Positions 48,557 through 56,370 of a DNA stretch of 64,000 nucleotides are shown here, piece by piece. Made by a program: the position numbers and the translations under genes. Within the stretch, counting starts at the first letter, position 1; each line of letters begins with the position of its first letter. The notes under the pieces are model-generated. The model was not told where the DNA came from and made no database searches. It was given only the letters and a program-made list of their open reading frames with translations. Source of the stretch: Streptomyces geranii (lineage in GTDB: Bacteria; Actinomycetota; Actinomycetes; Streptomycetales; Streptomycetaceae); NCBI RefSeq assembly GCF_002954775.1, contig NZ_PJME01000026.1, positions 1 through 64,000 of the forward strand, given 5' to 3'.

Positions 48557-50400
48557 GAGCGGGGGCTCCCGCCACCGCCCGGCCGCCCGGCCGGCACACC
48601 GTCTCCGTCACCGACTTCACCGCCCTGTCCCGGGCCCGGGGCGGAGCCGGCGCCGTGGAACTGCTCCGGCGCGGACAGTTCAGCAAACGGCTGCTGATGC
48701 TGCGGGCGCTGCGGCTCGCGGCACAGGGGCGGCCGGAGGAAAGCACCGTCGAGGGGCTGTACCGCGAGCTGGTGGAGTTGTCGCGGCGGGATCGCGCCGC
48801 CCTGCGCGGGATCATGCTGCGGCCGTATGTGGACGAGGGGCTGGCCCGGGCGGTCACGGCGCTGGAACACGGTGAGCCCGTCGAGCTGGGCTGGCTGGAG
48901 CGGTCGGCGTCGGACCCCGGGCACGAGCCCTGGCGCCGCGTTCGCGCCGTCTGTGACGGGCGGGTTCTCGAACTGCGGCTCGCCGACAGCGGTCCCTTCC
49001 GCGAGGTCCACGGTCACACGCTCGCCGGACCGCTCACCGCCGGCCAGGCGGAGGACTGGACACGGGCACTGCGCGCCGCGTGGCCGGTGCTGGTGCGACG
49101 GCACCCCTGGCACGCGGAGGCGATCGCCGCCGGACTGACCGCGGTTGTCCCCCTGTTGCCCAACTCCGACGGCACGGAGGTGAGTTCGGCGGCCAGGAGA
49201 GCCTTCGGGGCCGTCGGCGCCTCGCTCCCGGACGATCCGGTGCTCCTCGCACTGACCCTCGTCCACGAGTTCCTGCACGTCCAACTCGGCGCTCTGCTCG
49301 ACCTGTTGCCCCTGCACGGACCTCGGACGGACGCCCGCTACCACGCCCCGTGGCGCCCCGATCCACGGCCCGCCGGAGCGCTGCTGCAGGGGACGTACGC
49401 GCACCTGGGCGTGACGGACTTCTGGCGCACCGAGTTCGCCGCCGGCACGGGAGGCGCGCGGGCCCGGCGCGAGTACGACACCTGGCGCGGGCACACCGAC
49501 ACCGCCGCGGGCACCCTGCTCGACAGCGGTGAACTCCTGCCCGCGGGCGAACGGTTCGTGCGCGGGGTACGCGACGCCGTACGCCGCGGACCCGTGGTCA
49601 CCGGATCGCTCCGCGGCCGGGCGGACCTGGCCGCCGAGCTGCGCGGGCTGGGGCTCCGTGCCGGGGACACCGTCCTCGTGCACTCCGCCCTGCACGCCGT
49701 CGGGCCCGTCTCGGGCGGCGCCGACACCATGGTGAACGCGCTCCTCGACGTGCTCGGGCCCGGCGGGACCCTCGTGACGTACACCCAGACACCCGACAAC
49801 TCCCACCCGTCCCGCTGGGGTCTCACCCGGGGTTACTCGGTGCCCGAGGAGCGGTGGGAGGAGGAGCGGGACCGGATGCCCGCGTTCGATCCGCTCACCA
49901 CCCCGAGCTTCGGCGTCGGCGTTCTCTCCGAGGCGGTGCGCACCCGTCCCGGCGCCCTGCGCAGCGCGCATCCGCAGAGCTCCTTCGCGGCACTCGGCGC
50001 ACAGGCCGGATACATCACCTCCGACCACGCCCTCGACTGCCATCTGGGTGAGGACTCGCCGCTGGCCAGGCTGGAGAAGCTCGGCGCCCGGGTGCTGCTG
50101 CTCGGCGTCGGCTTCGGCTCGTGCACCGCCTTCCACCTGGCGGAGTACCGCATCCCGGGCCGCTCCCGGCGCACCTACTCCTGCGCCGTGGCCGCGCCGC
50201 TCCCGGAGGGCCGTCGCTGGCACGAGTACACCGATGTGCTCCTGGACTCCTCCCCGTTCCCGGAATTGGGGGCCGGGTACGAGAGCACCGGGACGGTACG
50301 CTCCGGCCGGATCGGCCGCGCCGACTGCCGGCTGTTCGACCTGGGCCAGGCGGTGACGTACGCCGTGGGATGGCTGGCACAGCGGCCCGCGCAGGAGTGA
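48553..50400 (+). CDS. HExxH peptide beta-hydroxylase fused to AAC(3)-family acetyltransferase
   Basis: 615 aa. The first 330 residues match the aKG-HExxH-type peptide beta-hydroxylase that accompanies FxsB: LLRRGQFSKRLLMLRALRLAAQ at the start, and H238-EFL-H242 in LTLVHEFLHVQLGALLDLLPLHG. The HExxH is intact, so this is the active form and not the degenerate version fused to some FxsB proteins. From about residue 350 an antibiotic-NAT (AAC(3)) domain follows: LRAGDTVLVHSALHAVGPVSGG, GTLVTYTQTPDN, HPQSSFAALGAQAGYI, CHLGEDSPLARLEKLGARVLLLGVGF. This domain moves an acetyl group from acetyl-CoA to an amine. Together they suggest hydroxylation and acylation of the cyclophane peptide. It overlaps fxsB by 4 bp. 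Confidence 0.9.
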   Translation: MRAGAPATARPPGRHTVSVTDFTALSRARGGAGAVELLRRGQFSKRLLMLRALRLAAQGRPEESTVEGLYRELVELSRRDRAALRGIMLRPYVDEGLARAVTALEHGEPVELGWLERSASDPGHEPWRRVRAVCDGRVLELRLADSGPFREVHGHTLAGPLTAGQAEDWTRALRAAWPVLVRRHPWHAEAIAAGLTAVVPLLPNSDGTEVSSAARRAFGAVGASLPDDPVLLALTLVHEFLHVQLGALLDLLPLHGPRTDARYHAPWRPDPRPAGALLQGTYAHLGVTDFWRTEFAAGTGGARARREYDTWRGHTDTAAGTLLDSGELLPAGERFVRGVRDAVRRGPVVTGSLRGRADLAAELRGLGLRAGDTVLVHSALHAVGPVSGGADTMVNALLDVLGPGGTLVTYTQTPDNSHPSRWGLTRGYSVPEERWEEERDRMPAFDPLTTPSFGVGVLSEAVRTRPGALRSAHPQSSFAALGAQAGYITSDHALDCHLGEDSPLARLEKLGARVLLLGVGFGSCTAFHLAEYRIPGRSRRTYSCAVAAPLPEGRRWHEYTDVLLDSSPFPELGAGYESTGTVRSGRIGRADCRLFDLGQAVTYAVGWLAQRPAQE

Positions 50401-50422
50401 GGCGGCCGTCCCCCGGCGGTGT

Positions 50423-51397
50423 TCACCCGTCCCCGAACCTGATCCCCGCGACCACCGGAAGATGATCGCTGCCCGTGGCGGGCAGAGTGCGCAGGCCGGT
50501 CACGTCCGCCCCGCGCGCCAGCACGTGGTCGATCCGCGAAACCGGAAAGCCCGTCGGCCAGCTGAAGGCGAAGCGCCCTGTCGACGACTCCAGTCGCGAG
50601 GTCACCGGGGACAGTCCCCGGTCGTCCAGCGTGCCGTTGAGGTCGCCCAGCAGGAGCACCCTCTCCGCCCGCTCCCCCTCGACGGCCTCGCCCAGCAGCC
50701 CCGCGCTCTCGTCCCGGTTCTCGGACGCGAAGCCCGCCGGGCCCATCCGCACCGACGGCAGGTGGGCCACGTACACGGCGATCTCGCCCCACGGCGTGCG
50801 TGCCCCGGCTCTCAGCCCCCGGTCCCAGCCCTCGCCGATCCCCCTGGGCCTGATGTCCAGCAGTCGTACGTCCGTCAGCGGGTACCTCGACCACAGGCCG
50901 ACCGTGCCCTCGACCGCGTGGTGGGGGTAGGCGGCGGCCAGCGTCCGCTCGTAGCGCGGTAGTTCGGAGGGGGTCAGCTCCTCCAGGGCGATCAGGTCCG
51001 GGGCCGCGTCCAGCAGCGCCTTCGCCGTGCCCTCCGGGTCGCCGTTCTCGTCGCTGACGTTGTGCTGCGCCACCGTGATGTCCGCCCGCTCGGCGTCCCC
51101 GGGGAGGAGCCTGCCGCCGAAGAGGTACGTCCAGACCGTCACCGGGAGCAGCAGGGCCACCAGCGCCGTGGCCGAGCGGCGCAGGACGGCCGCGAGCAGG
51201 AGTGCGGGGACCGCCAGTCCCAGCCACGGGAGGAACGCCTCCAGCAAGCTGCCCAGGTTGCCGAACGTGTTCGGCACCGCACGGGGGAAGGCCAGTACTG
51301 CCGCGGTCAGGGCGGCCGACGACGCCAGGACGCGTCCGCGGGTCCACCGCGTCCTGCCCTTCGCGTCCTGTCCCCGGCGCGACCGCCGCACCACCAC
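50423..51397 (-). CDS. Membrane-anchored endonuclease/exonuclease/phosphatase family protein
   Basis: About 325 aa. The N-terminal third has three hydrophobic segments (ALTAAVLAFPRAVP, FLPWLGLAVPALLLAAVL, ALVALLLPVTVWTYLFG), then an EEP domain outside: VAQHNVSDENGDPEGTAKALL, PDLIALEELTPSEL, VAHLPSVRMG, LLLGDLNGTLDD and GSDHLPVVAGI. The DLN and SDH motifs are the catalytic core of the DNase I-like fold; substrate may be nucleic acid or a phosphoester. Three adjacent GTG codons (51391-51397) follow the purU stop within a few bases; the first is given. Confidence 0.85.
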   Translation of the reverse strand: MVVRRSRRGQDAKGRTRWTRGRVLASSAALTAAVLAFPRAVPNTFGNLGSLLEAFLPWLGLAVPALLLAAVLRRSATALVALLLPVTVWTYLFGGRLLPGDAERADITVAQHNVSDENGDPEGTAKALLDAAPDLIALEELTPSELPRYERTLAAAYPHHAVEGTVGLWSRYPLTDVRLLDIRPRGIGEGWDRGLRAGARTPWGEIAVYVAHLPSVRMGPAGFASENRDESAGLLGEAVEGERAERVLLLGDLNGTLDDRGLSPVTSRLESSTGRFAFSWPTGFPVSRIDHVLARGADVTGLRTLPATGSDHLPVVAGIRFGDG

Positions 51398-51399
51398 CG

Positions 51400-52293
51400 C
51401 TACGCGAACACCACCGTTCGCCGGCCGTTCAGCAGGATCCTCCGCTCCGCGTGCCACTTCACCGCCCGCGCCAGCGCCTGGCACTCCACATCGCGGCCGA
51501 TGGCCACCAGTTGGTCGGGCGTGACGTCGTGGGCGACGCGCTCGACCTCCTGCTCGATGATCGGGCCCTCGTCGAGGTCGGCCGTGACGTAGTGCGCCGT
51601 CGCGCCGATCAGTTTCACGCCCCGCGCGTGCGCCTGGTGGTACGGCTTCGCGCCCTTGAAGCTCGGCAGGAAGGAGTGGTGGATGTTGATGATCCGGCCG
51701 CTCAGCGCCTTGCACAGGTCGTCCGACAGCACCTGCATGTAGCGGGCCAGGACCACCAGCTCCACGTTCTCCGCCCGGACCAGCTCCAGCAGGCGTGCCT
51801 CCGCCTCCGCCTTCGTGTCCTTCGTCACCGGGATGTGGACGAACGGCACGTCGTACGAGGCGACCAGCTCGGCGAAGTCCGTGTGGTTGGAGACGACCGC
51901 CGCGATGTCGACCGGCAGCGCGCCGATACGGGCGCGGAAGAGCAGGTCGTTCAGGCAGTGGCCGAACTTGCTGACCATCAGGACGACCCGCATCCGGTCC
52001 TCGGCCCGGTGGATCTGCCACTCCATGTGGAACGCGTCACCGATCGCCGCGAAGCTCGCCCGCAGCTTCTCCACCGTCACCGGCGCCTCCGCCGAGAAGT
52101 GGACGCGCATGAAGAACAGTCCCGTGTCGTGGTCGCCGAACTGCTGGCTGTCCTCGATGTTGCAGCCGGTCATGAAGAGATAGCTCGACACGGCGTGCAC
52201 GATGCCCTGCTTGTCGGGGCAGGAGAGGGTGAGGACGTACTGCTCGGAGTACGTCTCCGCGGGGGCCGTTGCCTGGCTGGACTGCTCGTTCAT
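51400..52293 (-). CDS. purU: Formyltetrahydrofolate deformylase
   Basis: 297 aa. Hydrolyses 10-formyl-THF to formate and THF, balancing one-carbon pools and feeding PurT-type purine synthesis. An N-terminal ACT domain (YVLTLSCPDKQGIVHAVSSYLF, residues about 18-90) is followed by the formyltransferase-fold domain with the Asn-His-Asp active site: NIHHSFLPSFKGAKPYHQA, LIGATAHYVTADLDEGPIIEQ. The ATG at 52293 begins a short Ser/Gln tail before the ACT domain. The downstream EEP-family gene starts right at its stop. Confidence 0.97.
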   Translation of the reverse strand: MNEQSSQATAPAETYSEQYVLTLSCPDKQGIVHAVSSYLFMTGCNIEDSQQFGDHDTGLFFMRVHFSAEAPVTVEKLRASFAAIGDAFHMEWQIHRAEDRMRVVLMVSKFGHCLNDLLFRARIGALPVDIAAVVSNHTDFAELVASYDVPFVHIPVTKDTKAEAEARLLELVRAENVELVVLARYMQVLSDDLCKALSGRIINIHHSFLPSFKGAKPYHQAHARGVKLIGATAHYVTADLDEGPIIEQEVERVAHDVTPDQLVAIGRDVECQALARAVKWHAERRILLNGRRTVVFA

Positions 52294-52372
52294 GCCGGAC
52301 AGGGTCCCATATCCGTCCCGAACGGCCGACTTCCGTCCGCCACCCGGAACAACCCGACGGAGCCCTCAGCCC

Positions 52373-52873
52373 CTACGCCGAGCGCGTCAGGATCCGCAGT
52401 ACCTCCAGCGTGCGCGGCGGTGTGTCCGGCTCCTCGCCGTCGCTCGCCGCCAGGCGTACGTGGGCGTCCCGGGCCGCGCGGACCGCCTCGGGCCAGCCCG
52501 CGTGGTCGAGGTAGGCCGAGACGGGCGCGTCCGGGCCGACCTGGTGCATGATCCGCAGGACACGGAGTACGGCGGTGTCGACGAGCGCGGCCTCCTGGGA
52601 GTCCCGGAAGATCGTGCCGACGTATTTCTCGGCGGACCAGCTGTCCAGCCAGGTGTCCTCGACCAGGCGGTACACGGCGTCGGTGACGTCCCCGTATCCG
52701 TCGACGCCGGCCAGCCAGACGTCTCGCTGGAACACCGGGTCGGAGAGCATGTGCAGCGCGGAGCGCACATTGCTGCGCCAGCGCCACCACGGCATGTCGT
52801 TGAGTGGCATGCCGCCCATGGTGGGGGAGCGACGGCCGCGACGGGAAGAGTCTTCCGAACCTTGCACGGTCAT
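52373..52873 (-). CDS. Conserved hypothetical protein
   Basis: 166 aa; no named family recognised, but the centre (MPLNDMPWWRWRSNVRSAL, DPVFQRDVWLAGVDGYGDVTDAVYRLVEDTWLD) looks like a protein conserved in Streptomyces close to purine and folate genes. It is helical, with several Trp, no signal peptide or membrane segment. The first 20 residues are variable and Arg/Ser-rich; a second ATG at MPLND is possible. It sits just upstream of purU on the same strand and may be co-transcribed. Confidence 0.8.
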   Translation of the reverse strand: MTVQGSEDSSRRGRRSPTMGGMPLNDMPWWRWRSNVRSALHMLSDPVFQRDVWLAGVDGYGDVTDAVYRLVEDTWLDSWSAEKYVGTIFRDSQEAALVDTAVLRVLRIMHQVGPDAPVSAYLDHAGWPEAVRAARDAHVRLAASDGEEPDTPPRTLEVLRILTRSA

Positions 52874-52990
52874 CGATCGTACGTTCCCTGTGAAAACGAG
52901 AACAACAGCCCCCGTAATTCACCTCCGCGTCACCGGATATTGACCAAGGGTGACACCCGGGTTGGCTGTGTGACGGAATCGTGCTTGTCC

Positions 52991-54340
52991 ATGACCGGCA
53001 GGCGACGCACCCGCAGCACCTTCCGCACCTCCTCCCGCACAAGCACCTTCGGCACAAGCGCCTTCAGAGCAGGCACCTCCAGAATGAGCGCGCTCGCCCT
53101 GTGCGCCGCGCTCACCGCGGGCTGCGGGGCCATCCCCGGCTCCTCGGACGGCTCGGGGAGCGGTGACATCACCGTGATGACCTGGGCCCCCGAGGACACC
53201 GACGCGACCAACAAACCCGGCATGCCGGCCATGGCACAGGCGTACGCCCGCTGGATCAACGCCCAGGGCGGGCTGAACGGACGTAAGCTCAAGGTCCTGA
53301 CCTGCAACGACCGCAACGACCGGGTGACCGCCGCGAAGTGCGCCCGGCGCGCGGCCGACGAGGACGTCGTCGCGGTCGTCGGCTCCTACAGCCAGTTCGG
53401 CGACGACTTCCTCGGCCCGCTGGCCTCCGCCGGAATCCCGTACATAGGCGGGTACGGCGTCACCAACGACGAGTTCACCAACCCGATGTCCTACCCGGTC
53501 AACGGCGGCTCCCCCGCCCTCCTCGCCGGCCTCGGCCAGGAACTCGCCGCCGTCTGCGGCCCGGTCGCCCTGATCCGCCCCGACTCCATCGCCGGCGACC
53601 AGCTGCCCGAACTGCTCGACGCCGGTCTGAAGGCGGGCGGGCACGCCCCGGCGCTGGACCAGCTGGCCGCCGAGGACGCCACCGAGTACTCGGCACAGGC
53701 GAAGCTCGCCCTCGAACGGACGACCGACGGCGAGGACGAGGGCGAGGGCGAGACCACGGACGGGAAGAAGGGCTGTGTGGTGCCGGCCCTGGGGGACCGG
53801 GTCAACACCTTCATGGACTCCTTCCGGCGCGACCGCGAGAACTACCCCGCCGTCAGCACCGCCACCGTCCTCGGCAGCGTCGACCAGACCGTGATCAACG
53901 CGAACGGCGGCAAGTCGGGCGCGTACGAGGGCTCGTACATCACCGGCTGGTACCCGGTGGCCAGCGACGCCCGCTGGGCGCAGATGAAGAAGGTCATCAG
54001 CGAAGAGGCCTTCGGCGACAACCGCATCGACCCGCAGGACGCGGGCGTGCAGACGACCTGGATCGCGTACACCGTCCTGAAGGCGGTCGTCGAGTCGCTG
54101 GACGGCCGCGAGGTGTCCTCGACCACCGTCCGGCGGGCCCTCGACGACGGCCTGGAGATCACCACCGGTGGCCTCACCCCGACCCTGCGCTGGCGCTTCC
54201 AGGACCCGCTCGCGGTGGTCGGCTTCCAGCGCCTGGTCAACGCGCGGGTGATCCTCCAGATCGTCCGCGACGGCCGGCTCGTCGCCGCCCGCGACGGCTT
54301 CGTCAACACGTCGAAGCTGCTGGAGAGCGCCCGGGACTGA
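52991..54340 (+). CDS. ABC-type branched-chain amino acid-like substrate-binding lipoprotein
   Basis: About 449 aa. After an Arg/Ser/Thr-rich head comes a lipoprotein signal: MSALALCAALTAGC, with the lipobox Cys at about residue 45, so it is anchored outside the membrane. The mature protein is a periplasmic-binding type I (Leu/Ile/Val-binding-like) fold: MAQAYARWINAQGGLNGRKLKVLTC, VVAVVGSYSQFGDDFLGPLASAGIPYIGG, and VQTTWIAYTVLKAVVESLDG. No ABC permease genes adjoin it. Likely a receptor for amino acid-like or urea-like ligands. The start is uncertain between ATG 52991 and the ATG at 53084 before ALALC. Confidence 0.88.
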   Translation: MTGRRRTRSTFRTSSRTSTFGTSAFRAGTSRMSALALCAALTAGCGAIPGSSDGSGSGDITVMTWAPEDTDATNKPGMPAMAQAYARWINAQGGLNGRKLKVLTCNDRNDRVTAAKCARRAADEDVVAVVGSYSQFGDDFLGPLASAGIPYIGGYGVTNDEFTNPMSYPVNGGSPALLAGLGQELAAVCGPVALIRPDSIAGDQLPELLDAGLKAGGHAPALDQLAAEDATEYSAQAKLALERTTDGEDEGEGETTDGKKGCVVPALGDRVNTFMDSFRRDRENYPAVSTATVLGSVDQTVINANGGKSGAYEGSYITGWYPVASDARWAQMKKVISEEAFGDNRIDPQDAGVQTTWIAYTVLKAVVESLDGREVSSTTVRRALDDGLEITTGGLTPTLRWRFQDPLAVVGFQRLVNARVILQIVRDGRLVAARDGFVNTSKLLESARD

Positions 54341-54369
54341 GCCCCGGGCGGGGCCGGTCGGTTCAAGGC

Positions 54370-54399
54370 AGGTCAGTTCAGGTCAGGGCAGGTCAGAGC
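54370..54399. repeat. Three tandem 10-bp repeats over a stop codon
   Basis: AGGTCAGTTC, AGGTCAGGGC and AGGTCAGAGC follow one another. They lie between the convergent lipoprotein and Gln/Pro-rich genes and cover the stop of the latter. Confidence 0.7.
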
Positions 54400-56228
54400 T
54401 GGGTGGACTGGCGTTCGGTCAGGCCGTACGTCTTCGCGATCGCGTTCCACAGCTCGGCCGCCCTGGCCTTCTGCGTGGTCGCGATGCCGCTCTGCTGGTT
54501 GCCCTTCTGGGTCTGGCCCGTGCTGCGGGCCTGGCCCTTCCGGCAGCCGTTCTTGCCTGCCGCCTGGTCGGCCCAGGCCGCGTAGTGGTTGTCGGCCGAC
54601 TGGGACGCCTGCCACGCCTTGGTGAGGGCGGTGGTCAGCTCGGCGTGGTTCGGCAGCTTGTCGACGGCCAGCGACGACAGCCGGGTGACCAGTTCGCCGC
54701 GCTGCTGTCCGGCCGAGCGCAGGTCGGTGGCCGCCTGGCCGAGGTTGTCGCAGGACTTGACGTCCGCCACGGCGCTGATCACCGCGTCGCGGCTGTTGTT
54801 GCTGGTGGCGAGCAGCTTGTCCAGCTCGACGGCCTGCGCCTTCGCCGGGTCGGCGGCCGGGGCCGCGGACTCCTCCGGCGAGGCCGAGGACGTCGCCGCG
54901 ACCGTCTTGTTGGCCGCGTCGTCGTCGCTGTCCCCGCCGCCGCTCAGCAGTGCGCCGGCGCCGATCCCGAGCACGGCGATACCGACCCCGACGGCCGCGA
55001 TGACGGGCACCCGCGAACGCCGGCGCCCACCGTCCCGGTCGTCCAGGTCGTGGGGCGCGGCGCCCTGGAAGCCGTACGACGACTGCTGGGGGGCGTACGG
55101 CGCGGACTGCTGGTGCTGCTGATGCTGCTGGGCCTGGATGCGGGGCAGGTGCTGGGTGGCCGGGGCCGGGGCGCTCCGGCTGCCGGGACCGCTGCGGAAG
55201 AGGTTGTCGAAGTCGGACGGCGGCTGCCGGTCGTCGGGGCCGCCGTACGGCCCCGCGGGCACCGGCGGGATGTACTGCGTGGCCTGGGCGTCGGGGTGGG
55301 CGGGGGCCGCCTGCGGGACGCGCCCCAGGTAGGTGGTCGACTCGGCGTTCGCCTCGGGCGGCAGCGCGCCGGGCCCGACGGGCGGCAGGAACTGCGTCGC
55401 CGCCTCGTTCACGTGCGGGGCGACCGGCGGGAGGTACTGGGTGGCCGGGTCGACGACCGGGCCGGGGTTGCCGGGCACGGGCGGTATGTACTGGGTGACG
55501 CCCTCGTCGACGGGCGCCGGCAGCGGGGCACCGGGCGCGGCGGCGTACGGCCCGTACGCACCGGCGTGCGGCTCGTGGCCGTACGGCTGCTGCTGGTGCT
55601 GGGGCATGGGGGTGCCGCCGGTCGCGGGCGGCAGCGGCGCGGCGCCTTGCGGGGCCTGCGGCGGTACGGGGAGTTGGGCGCCCGGGGTCGGCTGGGCGCC
55701 GTAGCCGGGCTGCTCGGGCCAACCGCCCGTTGCCCTGGGGTCGTTGTGCCACGCCGGTGCCGACTGCGCCTGCTGCTCGGGCTGTTGCTGCGGCTGAGGC
55801 TGCGACGGGGGCTGGGGCTGGAACTGGCCCTGGTCGCCCCACTGTTGCTGGTGCTGCTGGTGCTGCGGGGTGTCGGGGGCCGCGGGCCAGTCGTCGGCCG
55901 CCGGGGCCTGCGGCGGCGCCTGGTGCTGGTACTGACCCTGCGGGTGGCCCTCGTACTGGCCCTGGTGACCTTCGTACTGGCCCTGGGGCTGGCCCTGGTA
56001 CTGCTCCTGGCCCTGGGGCTGGTTCGTGTCCGGGCCCCACGGCTGTCCCCAGGACTGGCCGCCGGCCGGGTTCGGGGGTGGAGGTGGCGGGGTCTGGGCG
56101 GGGACGGGGCGGCCGACGCTGCTCCCCGTCATGCCCGGCAGCAGCGGTTCGCCGCCGTCGGAGGGCAGCACGATGCCTTCGCGCGCCACGCGCTGCGAGG
56201 GCTCCTCGCCCTGTCCACTCTGCGTCAC
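54393..56228 (-). CDS. Gln/Pro-rich single-pass membrane protein with repeated TQYxPPV motifs
   Basis: 611 aa. The first 400 residues are low complexity: QGQYEGH repeats, Gln/Pro runs, and four copies of a motif of the type TQY(I/L)PPV or TQFLPPV (for example GVTQYIPPVPG, PATQYLPPVAP). A transmembrane helix follows a basic stretch (RRRSRVPVIAAVGVGIAVLGIGAGALLSGG). The C-terminal 150 residues outside the membrane form a helical domain (LDKLLATSNNSRDAVISAVADVKSC...). GTG 56228 follows AGGAG by 5 nt. Proteins with this cytoplasmic tail are common in Streptomyces, and Thr-Gln sites are candidate kinase or FHA targets. Function unknown. Confidence 0.85.
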   Translation of the reverse strand: MTQSGQGEEPSQRVAREGIVLPSDGGEPLLPGMTGSSVGRPVPAQTPPPPPPNPAGGQSWGQPWGPDTNQPQGQEQYQGQPQGQYEGHQGQYEGHPQGQYQHQAPPQAPAADDWPAAPDTPQHQQHQQQWGDQGQFQPQPPSQPQPQQQPEQQAQSAPAWHNDPRATGGWPEQPGYGAQPTPGAQLPVPPQAPQGAAPLPPATGGTPMPQHQQQPYGHEPHAGAYGPYAAAPGAPLPAPVDEGVTQYIPPVPGNPGPVVDPATQYLPPVAPHVNEAATQFLPPVGPGALPPEANAESTTYLGRVPQAAPAHPDAQATQYIPPVPAGPYGGPDDRQPPSDFDNLFRSGPGSRSAPAPATQHLPRIQAQQHQQHQQSAPYAPQQSSYGFQGAAPHDLDDRDGGRRRSRVPVIAAVGVGIAVLGIGAGALLSGGGDSDDDAANKTVAATSSASPEESAAPAADPAKAQAVELDKLLATSNNSRDAVISAVADVKSCDNLGQAATDLRSAGQQRGELVTRLSSLAVDKLPNHAELTTALTKAWQASQSADNHYAAWADQAAGKNGCRKGQARSTGQTQKGNQQSGIATTQKARAAELWNAIAKTYGLTERQSTQL

Positions 56229-56370
56229 CGGGACTCCTACTGATGGGGGACCTTCGGAATCGTCGGTTAACGCTACCGGGTCCCCGGAATCCCCTTTCAC
56301 GCAGCACAGGACCAGACCACTCCCCCACCAGCACCTCAGCCGTTCGCTGTGTCTCCCGTCACGCTCCCGG

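Noticed and set aside
48553..50400. AAC(3) domain as an aminoglycoside-resistance gene
   Set aside because: It is a C-terminal domain of a peptide hydroxylase in a peptide-modification locus; nothing around it suggests antibiotic resistance.
54585..56243. 552-aa open frame opposite the Gln/Pro-rich protein
   Set aside because: Its Gly/Leu/Arg repeats are the reverse complement of the QYEG and TQY repeats.
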